Source: Variovorax saccharolyticus
GTDB taxonomy: Bacteria > Pseudomonadota > Gammaproteobacteria > Burkholderiales > Burkholderiaceae_C
Assembly (NCBI RefSeq): GCF_030316765.1
Contig: NZ_JASZYT010000003.1
Location: 124,001-188,000 of the forward strand
DNA length: 64,000 bases
Reading direction: 5' to 3'
The position numbers and the translations under genes were made by a program. The notes beneath the pieces were generated by a model, which worked only from the letters and a program-made list of their open reading frames with translations, had not been told where the DNA came from and searched no databases. Each line of letters opens with the position of its first letter. Positions within the stretch are counted from its first letter, which is position 1. Positions 53,961 through 63,134 of this stretch are shown here, piece after piece.

Positions 53961-56072
53961 TCAGGCGGCTTGCCAGTCGGACAGGCGCTTGCCCTGCCCG
54001 GCCAGCGAGGCCAGCAGCGGCGAGATGCTCCAGTAGCCGTGCGGATTGCCGCGCGTCTTCGCGTAGTGCGCCAGGCGCGCGGCGATCTGCGGCAGGCCGA
54101 TCGCATCGGCCATGTGGATCGGGCCGCCGCGGTGGTCGGGAAAGCCGTAGCCCGCGACCCACACCATGTCGATGTCGCCGGGCCGGTAGGCGATGCCCTC
54201 CTCGAGGATGCGCGCGCCCTCGTTGATCAGCGGATACAGCAGGCGCTCGACGATCTCCTGCGGCGGGATGTCGTCGCGCCGCGCGATGCCGTGCTGCGCC
54301 GCGAGTTCGGCGGCGATGCGCGCGGTCTCGGGATCGTCGACCGGCTTGCGGCCGTCGTAGCGGTAGTAGCCGGCGCCGGTCTTCTGGCCGAAGCGGCCGA
54401 GTTCGAACATCTTTCGCACCACCGCGCGGTAGCTGTCGTCGGGCGGCAGGCCGCCGGCCTTGCCGTACTCGATGACGGTCTTGGCGCCGACGTCGATGCC
54501 GGCCATGTCGAGCATGCGGCAGGGGCCCATCGCCATGCCGAGGGCCTCGACCGCGCCGTCGATCTGCGCCGGGCTGGCGCCTTCCATCATCAGGAACTCG
54601 GCCTCGCGCATGTAGACCTCGGCCATGCGGTTGCCGATGAAGCCATAGCAGACGCCCGAGACCACCGCCACCTTGCCGATCGTGCGGGCCAGCTGCATCA
54701 CGGTGGCCAGCACCTCGGGCGCGGTCTTCGCGCCGCGCACCACTTCGAGCAGGCGCATCACGTTGGCGGGGCTGAAGAAATGCATGCCGACCACGTCGGC
54801 CGGGCGGCCCGTGGCCTCGGCCAGCACGTCGACATCCAGTGTCGAGGTGTTGGTCGCGATGATGGCGCCGGGCTTGCAGACCGCGCCGAGCCGGGCGCAG
54901 ACCTGCTTCTTGAGCTCCATGTTCTCGAACACCGCCTCGATCACGAGGTCGCAATCGGCCAATGCCGCGTCGTCCAGCGAGCCGCGCAGCAGCGCCATGC
55001 GCGCCTCGACCTGCTCGGCCGTGAGCCGGCCCTTGGCGGCGCTGGCCTCGTAGTTGGCGCGGATGATGCCCAGGCCGCGATCGAGCGCTGCCTGCGAAGT
55101 CTCGACCAGCACGGTCGGAATGCCGGCGTTGGCGAAGTTCATCGCGATGCCGCCGCCCATGGTGCCGGCACCCAGCACACCGACCGAGCGCACCGGCCTG
55201 AGCGTGGTGTCGCGCGGCAGGCCGGGGATCTTGGAGGCCAGCCGCTCGGCGAAGAACAGGTGGCGCATCGCCTTCGATTCGGGCGAGACGCGCAGTTCCT
55301 CGAAGAGGCGTGCCTCGGCCGCCTCGCCCTCGGCGAAGGGCAGCAACGAGGCTTGCACCGCGCGCACGATGTTGCGCGCCGACGGATGGAAGGGCTTGCG
55401 GCGTGCCGCGTCGGCCAGCGCGCGGTCGAAGAAGTCCGGCGCCAGTGTCTCGGTTGACACCGTGCGCTCGCTGATGCGGCGCGGGCCGGCGCCGCGGGCG
55501 AGCAAGGCCTCGGTGAAGGCGATGCCGGCTTGCAGCGGCGCGGCATCGCTCAGTTCGTCGACCAGTCCGAGTTCCCGCGCCTCGGCGGCGCCGATGCTGC
55601 GGCCGCTGGCGATCATGTCGAGTGCCAGTTCGGCGCCGACCACGCGCGGCAGGCGCTGGGTGCCCAGCGAACCCGGCAGGATGCCGAGCTTGACCTCGGG
55701 CAGGCCCAGCTGGGTCTTGGGATGGGCGACGCGCCAGTGGCAGGCGAGCGCCAGTTCCAGGCCGCCGCCGAGCACCGTGCCGTGCAGCGCCGCCACCACC
55801 GGGCGGCCCAGCGCCTCGATCCGTGCCAGCGTGCCGTTGAAGGGCTGGGTCGTGAAGTCCGGCAGGTCGAAGGAGGAGATGTCGCCGCCGGCGACGAAGG
55901 TGCGGCCCTCGCCATGCAGCAGCAGGGCCATGTAGCTGGCGTCGGCCTCGAAGGCGTCGATGGCGGCCACCAGGCCGGCCACGACCGCCGGCGACAGCGC
56001 ATTGACCGGCGGGTTGTCGATGCGCAGCAGCGCGATGTCGCCATGGCGGTTCAAAGTCACGGGGGAGTTCAT
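53961..56072 (-). CDS. FadB-like bifunctional enoyl-CoA hydratase/3-hydroxyacyl-CoA dehydrogenase (703 aa)
   Basis: N-terminal crotonase domain (oxyanion-hole FVAGGDISSFD, active-site GLPEVKLGILPGSLGTQRL) fused to a 3-hydroxyacyl-CoA dehydrogenase: NAD-binding GVLGAGTMGGGIAMNFA near residues 300-316, catalytic His in VVGMHFFSPANVMRLLEVV. Slightly shorter than E. coli FadB (729). Converts 2-enoyl-CoA to 3-ketoacyl-CoA. ATG 56072; the longer open frame upstream is unlike the family. Operon with the thiolase. Confidence 0.92.
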   Translation of the reverse strand: MNSPVTLNRHGDIALLRIDNPPVNALSPAVVAGLVAAIDAFEADASYMALLLHGEGRTFVAGGDISSFDLPDFTTQPFNGTLARIEALGRPVVAALHGTVLGGGLELALACHWRVAHPKTQLGLPEVKLGILPGSLGTQRLPRVVGAELALDMIASGRSIGAAEARELGLVDELSDAAPLQAGIAFTEALLARGAGPRRISERTVSTETLAPDFFDRALADAARRKPFHPSARNIVRAVQASLLPFAEGEAAEARLFEELRVSPESKAMRHLFFAERLASKIPGLPRDTTLRPVRSVGVLGAGTMGGGIAMNFANAGIPTVLVETSQAALDRGLGIIRANYEASAAKGRLTAEQVEARMALLRGSLDDAALADCDLVIEAVFENMELKKQVCARLGAVCKPGAIIATNTSTLDVDVLAEATGRPADVVGMHFFSPANVMRLLEVVRGAKTAPEVLATVMQLARTIGKVAVVSGVCYGFIGNRMAEVYMREAEFLMMEGASPAQIDGAVEALGMAMGPCRMLDMAGIDVGAKTVIEYGKAGGLPPDDSYRAVVRKMFELGRFGQKTGAGYYRYDGRKPVDDPETARIAAELAAQHGIARRDDIPPQEIVERLLYPLINEGARILEEGIAYRPGDIDMVWVAGYGFPDHRGGPIHMADAIGLPQIAARLAHYAKTRGNPHGYWSISPLLASLAGQGKRLSDWQAA

Positions 56073-56146
56073 GGCGTCTGGTGGTGCGTTCGAGAGGGTC
56101 GAGGAGTCAGTCGAAGGTAGCAAAGGGACATTCAAATCTCTTGCGT

Positions 56147-57202
56147 CTACAGGCTGACCGGGAGGTCGCTGCCCGGCGCCACCAGCAGCTTGATCTGCGT
56201 GGTGGGACGCCGCAGCGCCTCGAAGGCGGCGGGCAGTTCGTCGAGCCCGACGACGTCGGTCAGCATCGCCTGCGGATCGAACCGCCCGGCGTCGAGCAGG
56301 TCCAGCACCCGCCGCCAGTCGGCCTTGGCGTAGCCCATGACGAACTGCAGGCTCAGTTCCTTGGCCATGGCGCGCTGCGGCACGAGCCGGTCCTCGGTGG
56401 CGCAGACGCCCACCACCACGATGCGCCCGCGCGGCGGCGCGAGTTCGACGCACTGCTGGATCAGGCCGGCCACGCCCACGCATTCGAAGATGACGTCCGG
56501 CGGCCCGCCGGCGTGGCGCGCGAAGGCCGGGCCGACCTCCTCCGCCGCCGGATCGATCAGCACCGTGGCGCCGAAGCGCGCCGCGACCTCGCGCCGGCCG
56601 GGTGCCCGTTCGCTGACCGCCACCCGGGTGGCGCCGGCCTGGCGCGCGAAGGCGGCCACGGCCAGGCCGATGGGCCCGGCGCCGATCACCAGCACCTTGC
56701 TGGCCAGGCCGACCCGTCCCGACTGCACCGCGTGCAGCCCGACCGCCAGCGGCTCGATCATGGCGCCCTCGCGGGCGCTCACCGCGCCCGGCAGCCGGAT
56801 CGCCTGGCCGGCCGGCACCTTGACGTACTCGGCCAGCGCGCCGGGCCGGTTCGGGCTGAAGCCGGTCAGGCGGTTGTTCGGGCAGATCATGCCGAGGCCT
56901 TCGCGGCATTCGCGAAAGCCCTCGTCGGTGCAGCTGCGGCAGGCGTTGTTGGGCAGGGCCGTGACGCGTTCGCCGACCTTCCAGCCGGCGGCGCCGCTTT
57001 CGACGATCTCGCCGGCGAACTCGTGGCCCAGCACCGTGCCCTCCTTGACCGTGAACAGGCCCGGATGGGTGGCATGCAGGTCGGAGCCGCAGACGCCGCA
57101 GTAGTGCACCCGCAGCACCAGTTCGCCGGGGCCGGCCTGGGGCAGCGGCAGTTCCTCGATGGCCAGCAGACGGTCGCTGCCGCGGAAGACGGCGGCTTTC
57201 AT
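56147..57202 (-). CDS. Zinc-dependent alcohol dehydrogenase (MDR family, 351 aa)
   Basis: Medium-chain dehydrogenase. Catalytic zinc ligands Cys38 (CGVCGSDLH), His60-Glu61 (GHEFAG); structural zinc Cys88, 91, 99, 107 in ACRSCTDEGFRECREGLGMIC-like spacing; Rossmann GAGPIGLAVAAFA. Resembles sorbitol/threonine/2,3-butanediol-type dehydrogenases. Probably oxidises a secondary alcohol or hydroxy acid feeding the pathway. It starts at ATG 57202, 75 bases upstream of the FadB-like gene, and may head that operon. Confidence 0.88.
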   Translation of the reverse strand: MKAAVFRGSDRLLAIEELPLPQAGPGELVLRVHYCGVCGSDLHATHPGLFTVKEGTVLGHEFAGEIVESGAAGWKVGERVTALPNNACRSCTDEGFRECREGLGMICPNNRLTGFSPNRPGALAEYVKVPAGQAIRLPGAVSAREGAMIEPLAVGLHAVQSGRVGLASKVLVIGAGPIGLAVAAFARQAGATRVAVSERAPGRREVAARFGATVLIDPAAEEVGPAFARHAGGPPDVIFECVGVAGLIQQCVELAPPRGRIVVVGVCATEDRLVPQRAMAKELSLQFVMGYAKADWRRVLDLLDAGRFDPQAMLTDVVGLDELPAAFEALRRPTTQIKLLVAPGSDLPVSL

Positions 57203-57363
57203 GGGGCGGAGGTTATGGGGCGGGCGGGCATGGCCGCAGTCTGGTGGCGCAGGCCGCAAAGTTCTTGCGTCCAGCCGCTGACGTGCAGCCGCTGGGCGCA
57301 AGACGCCGGCGCGCTGCGCGCCTAGCCTCAGGGCAAACCCTCTGGACGACGACGGAGCAAGCC

Positions 57364-58128
57364 ATGGATCTCAAGGACAAGGTGGTGGTGGTCACCGGTG
57401 GCGCCAGCGGCATCGGCGCGGCGATGGCGCGGCGCTTCGCCCGGGAGGGCGCACGCGCCGTCGTGGTGGCGGACCGCCACGCCGGCCAGGCCGCCGAACT
57501 GGCCGCCGCGATCGGCGCCGAGGCGGCCGGGGTCGATGTCACGGTCGAAGCCGACTTGCTGCGCCTGATCGACGACACCGAGGCCCGCCACGGCGCCATC
57601 GACCTGTTCTGCTCCAACGCCGGCATCACGGCACGCGGCGGACCCGAGCTCCCCGACTCCGACTGGCAGCGCGTGATGGCGGTCAACCTGATGGCCCATG
57701 TGCACGCCGCCCGCGCGCTGCTGCCGCGCATGCTGGCGCGCGGCGGCGGCTACCTGCTGCAGACCGCTTCGGCAGCCGGGTTGCTGTCGCAGTTCGATGC
57801 GCCTTATGCGGTCAGCAAGCACGCGGCGGTGGCCTTTGCCGAATGGCTGTCGATCAGCTACGGCGGGCGCGGCATCGGCGTCAGCTGCCTGTGCCCGGGC
57901 GGCGTCGACACGCCGCTGCTCGACGCCGAGACGCCGGAACGCCGGGCGCTGATGGCCGAGGGCATCGTGAGCGCCGACGCGGTCGCCCAGGCGGTGGTCG
58001 ATGGCCTGCGCGAGGAGCGCTTCCTGATCCTGCCGCAGGACTTCATCCGCGAGCAGATGCAGCGCAAGGCGGCCGATCCCGAGCGCTGGCTGCGGGGGAT
58101 GCGGCGCTGGCAGGCGGGATTGGACTGA
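57364..58128 (+). CDS. SDR-family oxidoreductase (254 aa)
   Basis: Classical short-chain dehydrogenase: GGASGIGAAMARRF (cofactor loop), NAGITARGG, catalytic Ser in LQTASAAGL and YAVSKHAAVAF with Tyr and Lys. The C-terminus is extended and Arg-rich. It stands alone on the plus strand, divergent from the zinc dehydrogenase gene, in the middle of a minus-strand island. Substrate unknown. Confidence 0.88.
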   Translation: MDLKDKVVVVTGGASGIGAAMARRFAREGARAVVVADRHAGQAAELAAAIGAEAAGVDVTVEADLLRLIDDTEARHGAIDLFCSNAGITARGGPELPDSDWQRVMAVNLMAHVHAARALLPRMLARGGGYLLQTASAAGLLSQFDAPYAVSKHAAVAFAEWLSISYGGRGIGVSCLCPGGVDTPLLDAETPERRALMAEGIVSADAVAQAVVDGLREERFLILPQDFIREQMQRKAADPERWLRGMRRWQAGLD

Positions 58129-58175
58129 ATGGGCCGGGCGCCTCAGCCAATGCCTGGGTGCCGTCCATGCCCTGA

Positions 58176-58325
58176 TCAACGCGCGCCGATGTGCAGAGAA
58201 ATCACGCCGCCGACGATCAGAACAAGGCCGAGCACGCGAAGAGGGGTGATCAATTCATCGAAGCAGATGATCCCGACGATGGCGGTGAGCGCGACGCCGG
58301 AACCCGCCCAGACTGCGTAGGTCAG
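58176..58325 (-). pseudogene. C-terminal fragment of an SMR-family multidrug transporter
   Basis: Minus-strand frame reads LTYAVWAGSGVALTAIVGII and continues to VLGLVLIVGGVISLHIGAR before a stop. This is the third and fourth helix of an EmrE/SugE/QacE-type protein (TYAVWAGSG is the helix-3 signature). The N-terminal half with the essential membrane Glu is missing; the fragment begins exactly after the stop of the quinone oxidoreductase gene. It is therefore a truncated, inactive remnant of a deletion or recombination event. Confidence 0.8.
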
Positions 58326-59321
58326 TCAGGCGTCGCCGCGCCCCAGCGCCGTCGTCAGCATGATCTTCCCGGTCGCCCGCCGGTCGGCCACCAGCCGCAG
58401 CGCCTCGGCCGCACGCTCCAGCGGATAGCGCCCGGTGATCACCGGGCGGATGCGGCCTTTGGCCAGCCAGCCCAGCAGTTCCTGCATCAACTCGTCGTAG
58501 CGCTTCGGCTCGGCCTGAGCGAAGCCGCCGTAGAACACGCCGACGATGGCGCAGCCCTTGAGCAGCGCCAGGTTGAGCGGCGGCCGCGGGATCTCGCCGG
58601 TGGTGAACCCGATCACCAGGTAGCGGCCCTTCCAGGCCATGCTGCGCAGCGCCGGCTCCGTGTACTGGCCGCCCACGGGGTCGTAGACCACGTCGACGCC
58701 GCGTCCGCCCGTGAGCGCCTTGAGCCGCTCGCGCAGGTCTTCGCTGGCGTAGTTGATGGTCTCGTCGGCGCCGGCCTGCCGACACAGGGCCAGCTTCTCG
58801 TCGGAAGACGCCGCCGCGATCACGCGCGCACCCATCAGCTTGCCCAGTTCGATCGCCGAGATGCCGGTGCCGCCGGCCGCGCCGAGCACCAGCAGCGTCT
58901 CGCCAGGCCGGATGTCGGCGCGCTCCTTGAGCGCATAGTGCGAGGTGCCGTAGGTGATGACCAGCGCCGCGGCCGCTTCCATCGCGATGCCGGCCGGCAG
59001 CCGCACCAGCTTGCGGGCGTCGGTCAGAACCTCCTCGGCGTAGCCGCCCCAGCCGCAGACGGCGATCACGCGGTCGCCGGGCGCGAAGCCCTCGACGCCC
59101 GGGCCCACCGCCTTGACCGTGCCCGCCACCTCGCCGCCCGGCGAGAAAGGCAGCGCCGGCTTGAACTGGTACTTGTTCTCGATGATCAGCGTGTCCGGGA
59201 AATTGACCGCGCTGGCATGCACCGACACCAGCACTTCGCCGCTGGCGGGCACCGGCGACGCGACCTCTTCGAACACCAGCGATTCGGGCGGGCCGTGGCG
59301 CTTGGCGAGCACTGCTTTCAT
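58326..59321 (-). CDS. NADPH:quinone oxidoreductase-type MDR protein (331 aa)
   Basis: Zinc-free medium-chain reductase: SAVNFPDTLIIENKYQFKPA at the active site, Rossmann LGAAGGTGISAIELGK, and VDVVYDPVGGQYTEPALRSM. Similar proteins act as quinone or enoyl reductases. Last gene of the third catabolic block, 31 bases after the SDR gene. It ends at a truncated SMR gene, so the 3' flank was rearranged, but the reading frame looks complete. Confidence 0.87.
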   Translation of the reverse strand: MKAVLAKRHGPPESLVFEEVASPVPASGEVLVSVHASAVNFPDTLIIENKYQFKPALPFSPGGEVAGTVKAVGPGVEGFAPGDRVIAVCGWGGYAEEVLTDARKLVRLPAGIAMEAAAALVITYGTSHYALKERADIRPGETLLVLGAAGGTGISAIELGKLMGARVIAAASSDEKLALCRQAGADETINYASEDLRERLKALTGGRGVDVVYDPVGGQYTEPALRSMAWKGRYLVIGFTTGEIPRPPLNLALLKGCAIVGVFYGGFAQAEPKRYDELMQELLGWLAKGRIRPVITGRYPLERAAEALRLVADRRATGKIMLTTALGRGDA

Positions 59322-59352
59322 GGGAATGACTCCTTCCAGGAGAGAGGGGGTT

Positions 59353-60123
59353 TCAGATCATCGAGATCGACATGCCGCCATCGACCGCCAGGCTGGCGCC
59401 CGTGACGAAAGCGCCGGCCGGCGAACTCAGGTACAGCACGGCATAGCCGATCTCCTCGGGCAGGCCGAGGCGCTGCACCGGCGTTTTCCTGAGGATGCGC
59501 TCGCGCGCCTCGCCGTCGAAGGCCTGTGCCAGCCGCGTGTCGATCACGCCCGGCAGCACGGTGTTGGCACGGATGCCGAACTCGCCGTATTCGAGCGCGA
59601 AGACCCGGCTCATGCCGAGCAGCGCGGTCTTGAGCGTGCCGTAGAGGCCCAGCATCTTTTCCGGATGCCAGGCCGACAGCGACGAGATGTTGACGATGCT
59701 GCCGCCGCCGCGCGGCTTCATGAGCCGGGTCGCCTCGACCGAGAGGTACCAGTAGCCGCGCAGGTTGACCTCCACGGTCTTCATGAAGAGCGCGGGATCG
59801 GTGTCGTCGATGCTGCGCCACGGGCTCAGCACCGCGTTGTTGACCAGGATGTCGAGGCCGCCGTGCGCGGCCGCCAGATGGGCCGACATCGCGCCGATGT
59901 CCTCCATGCGGCCGATGTGGCAGGCCCGCGCCTCGGCGCTCAGGCCCTCGGAACGCAAAGCCTGGGCCACCTGCTCGCATTCGTCGGGCTTGCGGCTGCT
60001 GACCAGCACGTGGGCGCCGGCCTGGGCCAGCACGCGGGCCGTGGCGGCGCCGATGCCGTGCGTGGAGCCGGTGACCAGCGCGACCTTGCCATGCAGGTCG
60101 AAAGGGGTGGCGGGTGCGGGCAT
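59353..60123 (-). CDS. SDR-family oxidoreductase (256 aa)
   Basis: Classical SDR: GSTHGIGAATARVLA, NNAVLSPW, Ser in IVNISSLSAWHP, YGTLKTALLG with Tyr and Lys, and DGGMSISMI near the end. In this block it follows a kinase-ACAD pair, a place where the levulinate pathway has an SDR that reduces a 4-keto acyl-CoA; a similar role is possible but inferred. 21 bases after the kinase gene. Confidence 0.88.
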   Translation of the reverse strand: MPAPATPFDLHGKVALVTGSTHGIGAATARVLAQAGAHVLVSSRKPDECEQVAQALRSEGLSAEARACHIGRMEDIGAMSAHLAAAHGGLDILVNNAVLSPWRSIDDTDPALFMKTVEVNLRGYWYLSVEATRLMKPRGGGSIVNISSLSAWHPEKMLGLYGTLKTALLGMSRVFALEYGEFGIRANTVLPGVIDTRLAQAFDGEARERILRKTPVQRLGLPEEIGYAVLYLSSPAGAFVTGASLAVDGGMSISMI

Positions 60124-60144
60124 TTGCGTTTCCTTGCTTTTGAT

Positions 60145-61194
60145 TCAGTCCGGGCGGTCGAGGATGTCGAGCCCGACGCGCGCGAACACCGCCATCGTGT
60201 TGCCGAAGTGCAGCGCACTCTCGGCCACCGCGGTGCCGAGCGCGGCGCGACGGCGCAGGCCGGCCGACATCGCGGCCTGGCGAAACATCGCGAAGGCCTT
60301 GAAGAAGCGCAGATCGGCCACCGGGCTTTCGCCCATGGCGCGGAAGTAGCGCTCGCGCAGTTCGGCTTCGCTCGGCAGGCCCTGCGCCGCGCGGTCGACG
60401 CCGGCCAGTCCGGGCAGCAGGTAGTCGGCGGGCAGCGACTGCACCGCGAGGAACTGGCCCAGGTCGGCCAGCGGATGGCCCAGGGTCGACAGCTCCCAGT
60501 CGAGCACGGCGATCACGCGCGGCGCGGCCTCCTCGTCGGCAGCGAACATCAGGTTGTCGAGCCGCGAGTCGCCGTGCAGCAGCACCACCCGATGCGCGCC
60601 ATGCGGCATCGTGTGTTCGAGCGCGGCGATCAGGCGCTCCATCTCGGGATCGCCCTCGGGCATCGCGGTGCGGTACTGCTGGCACCAGCGGTGGAACTGG
60701 CGCTCGAAGTAGTTGCCCGGCCGGCCGAAGTCGGCGAGGCCCAGCGCGTCGATGTCGGTACGGTGGATCGCGGCCAGCGAATCGATCGCCGACGCATAGA
60801 CCGCACGCCGGCGGCCGGCCGGCAGTTCCGGCAGGCCCACGTGGCGATGCACCCGGCCCTCGATGAAATCCATCAGGTAGAACTGGACGCCGACGATGTC
60901 GAGGTCGTTGCACAGCACGTGGATCTTCGGCACCGGCACCGCCGTGCCATGCAGCGTGGTGACCAGCCGGAACTCGCGATCGAGCGCATGGGCCGACTTC
61001 AGCAGCTGGCCGGCCGGCTGGGTGCGCAGGATGTAGCAGCCGCTGTCCGCGCGCAGCTGCCAGATCGGATTCGAGTTGCCGCCGATCAGGCGCTGCGCTT
61101 CCCGCAGGCCGCGGAATCCGCGAACCTCGGCCTGCAGCCAGGCACCGAGCCGGTCCAGGTCCAGCGGCGGCGCACTGACGACCGAAGCGGTCAT
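60145..61194 (-). CDS. APH-like kinase partner of the second acyl-CoA dehydrogenase (349 aa)
   Basis: Second copy of the kinase type. GGNSNPIW loop (38-45), catalytic [10 protein letters not shown] (205-214) with Asp209, metal-binding [20 protein letters not shown] near 230-249. Overlaps the ACAD stop (ATGA), so kinase and dehydrogenase are made together. Clearly paralogous to the 42622-43713 kinase (shared LDREFR/VDREYR and [22 protein letters not shown] segments) but diverged, so the two modules probably handle different substrates. Confidence 0.86.
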   Translation of the reverse strand: MTASVVSAPPLDLDRLGAWLQAEVRGFRGLREAQRLIGGNSNPIWQLRADSGCYILRTQPAGQLLKSAHALDREFRLVTTLHGTAVPVPKIHVLCNDLDIVGVQFYLMDFIEGRVHRHVGLPELPAGRRRAVYASAIDSLAAIHRTDIDALGLADFGRPGNYFERQFHRWCQQYRTAMPEGDPEMERLIAALEHTMPHGAHRVVLLHGDSRLDNLMFAADEEAAPRVIAVLDWELSTLGHPLADLGQFLAVQSLPADYLLPGLAGVDRAAQGLPSEAELRERYFRAMGESPVADLRFFKAFAMFRQAAMSAGLRRRAALGTAVAESALHFGNTMAVFARVGLDILDRPD

Positions 61195-62417
61195 CGCTGC
61201 GCGCTGGCCGCCGCGCCGTGGCGCTGCAGCAGCTGCTTGCCGACCGCCGACAGATGCACCTGGTCCGGACCGTCGCCGATGCGGATGAAGCGCGCGTAGA
61301 CATAGGCCCGCGGCAAGAAAGTATCCTGCGACACGCCGGCGCCGCCGAAGACCTGGATCGCGCGGTCGATCACGCGTGCCGCCATGCTCGGCACCACGAT
61401 CTTGGCCGCGGCGATCAGGTCGCGCGCCGCCTTGTTGCCCTCGCGGTCCATCTTGTCGGCCGCCTTCAGCGTCAGCAGCCGGGCCTGTTCGATCTCGCAG
61501 TAGGAATGCGCGATGTCCTCGCGCACCGAGCCTTGCTCGCCCAGCGTCCTGCCGAAGGCCACGCGCGTGGCGGCGCGCTGGCACATCAGCTCGAGCGCCC
61601 GCTGCGCGCAGCCGATCAGGCGCATGCAGTGGTGGATGCGGCCGGGCCCGAGCCGGCCCTGCGCGATCTCGAAGCCGCGGCCTTCGCCGAGCAGGATGTT
61701 CGAGGCCGGCACCCGCACGTTGTCGTAGACGATCTCGGGGTGGCCGACCGGTGCGTCGTCGTAGCCGAAGGCCGTGATGTCGCGCACGATGCGCACGCCC
61801 GGCGTGGCCTTGGGCACTAGGATCATCGACTGCTGCTTGTGCCGCTCGGGATGGTCGGGCGCGGACTTGCCCATCACGATCAGCAAGCTGCAGTCCTCGT
61901 TGAGCGCGCCCGAGGTGAACCACTTGCGGCCGTTGATCACGTAGTCGTCGCCGTCGCGCCGGATCTCGCACTGGATGTTGGTCGCGTCGCTCGACGCCAC
62001 CGCCGGCTCGGTCATCGAGAAGGCGGAGCGGATCGTGCCGGCCATCAGCGGCGCCAGCCACTGCGCCTGCTGGGCCTCGCTGCCGTAATTGGCCAGCACC
62101 TCCATGTTGCCGGTGTCGGGCGCCGAGCAGTTGAAGATCTCGGGCGCCCACAGCACCCGGCCCATGATCTCCTTGACCGGCGCGTATTCCAGGTTGCTGA
62201 GGCCGCTGCCGTGCGCGCCCGAAAGGAACAGGTTCCACAGCCCGGCCTCGCGCGCCCGGGCCTTGAGCGACTGCAGCACCTGCGGCGTGCGGTACGGATG
62301 GCTGCTCTCGCGAACCTCGTCGTAGTAGGCGTTCTCGACCGGGTAGACATGCGCCTGCATGAAGTCCTCGACGCGCTGCTGCAGGGCGAGCGAACGCCCG
62401 GAGTGGTTGAAGTCCAT
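61191..62417 (-). CDS. ACAD10/ACAD11-type acyl-CoA dehydrogenase, second copy (408 aa)
   Basis: Same family as the enzyme at 41384-42586: [51 protein letters not shown]. The C-terminal GDGPDQVH (381-388) shows Asp in place of the usual catalytic Glu, but the second motif position differs (DQ versus DE). Starts at ATG 62417, follows the methyltransferase gene by 16 bases. Predicted to work with the overlapping kinase on a hydroxyacyl-CoA. Confidence 0.88.
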   Translation of the reverse strand: MDFNHSGRSLALQQRVEDFMQAHVYPVENAYYDEVRESSHPYRTPQVLQSLKARAREAGLWNLFLSGAHGSGLSNLEYAPVKEIMGRVLWAPEIFNCSAPDTGNMEVLANYGSEAQQAQWLAPLMAGTIRSAFSMTEPAVASSDATNIQCEIRRDGDDYVINGRKWFTSGALNEDCSLLIVMGKSAPDHPERHKQQSMILVPKATPGVRIVRDITAFGYDDAPVGHPEIVYDNVRVPASNILLGEGRGFEIAQGRLGPGRIHHCMRLIGCAQRALELMCQRAATRVAFGRTLGEQGSVREDIAHSYCEIEQARLLTLKAADKMDREGNKAARDLIAAAKIVVPSMAARVIDRAIQVFGGAGVSQDTFLPRAYVYARFIRIGDGPDQVHLSAVGKQLLQRHGAAASAQR

Positions 62418-62433
62418 CGATGGTCCTTGCGTC

Positions 62434-63045
62434 TCAGAGGCGGGTGAGCACGACCGCCAGTTCGTGCGCGCCCAGCGGATGGATCACGCGTTCGTAGGGT
62501 GGCTTGGGCCATGACCAGCGCACAGCGGCAAACAGCGCGCGCATGGCATGGATGTCGCAGTGGTAGGGCGGCCCGGTGATGTAGCCATCCGCGGCACCGG
62601 CTGCCGGGGCCTGCATGAAGAGCGCCAGCAGGCGGCCGCCGGGCCTCAGCCAGGCATGCAGCTGCGCCGCGTAGGCGGTCCAGTGGTCGGGATGCAGGGC
62701 GCACAGGCAGGTCTGCTCGTAGACCGTGTCGACCGGCTGCGGCGGGGACCACTGCAGGACGTCGGCCTGCAGCACGCCGGCCTGCAGGCCGCGCTCGGCC
62801 AGCCGCTGCGCGCTGCGCTCGACCGCCGCGGGCGCGTAGTCGAGCCCAGTCACGGCCGCGCCGGCCGCCGCCAGTTCGGCCAGCTCCCAGCCGCTGCCGC
62901 AGCCGGGCACCAGCACGCTGCTGCCGGCCGGGAAGGCGCCGGCATCACGCCAGCGCAGCAGCTGCGGGCTGGCGGCGCCGCGGTCCCACGGCGTGGTGCC
63001 GGTCTCGAAGCGGGCTTGCCAGAAGGCGGCGTCGGGGCCGGCCAT
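62434..63045 (-). CDS. TPMT-family SAM-dependent methyltransferase (203 aa)
   Basis: Thiopurine methyltransferase-like fold: [16 protein letters not shown] at the start (family signature), SAM motif [34 protein letters not shown] and [12 protein letters not shown]. Members methylate thiols, selenium or tellurium compounds, or halides. An S-methyltransferase inside an acyl-CoA operon is unusual; it may be a passenger or detoxify a sulfur or selenium by-product. Lies between a CoA ligase and an ACAD gene. Confidence 0.85.
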   Translation of the reverse strand: MAGPDAAFWQARFETGTTPWDRGAASPQLLRWRDAGAFPAGSSVLVPGCGSGWELAELAAAGAAVTGLDYAPAAVERSAQRLAERGLQAGVLQADVLQWSPPQPVDTVYEQTCLCALHPDHWTAYAAQLHAWLRPGGRLLALFMQAPAAGAADGYITGPPYHCDIHAMRALFAAVRWSWPKPPYERVIHPLGAHELAVVLTRL

Positions 63046-63048
63046 GTC

Positions 63049-63134
63049 AGTGCCCGCCCGGCCGCCCGAAGGGCACTGAGCGCCCCCTCGGGGGGCAGCG
63101 ATACACGAAGTGATGAGCGTGGGGGTGATTCATG
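63049..63134. repeat. Intergenic hairpin repeat of Comamonadaceae type
   Basis: Two hairpins in an 89-bp gap: GTGCCC (63049-63054) pairing GGGCAC (63071-63076), and GCCCCC-TC-GGGGGGC (about 63082-63096), followed by the GATACACGAAGTGATGAGCG segment. I know very similar sequences between many genes in Acidovorax, Variovorax and Polaromonas genomes. It lies between co-directional genes and may partly terminate or attenuate. Confidence 0.7.
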
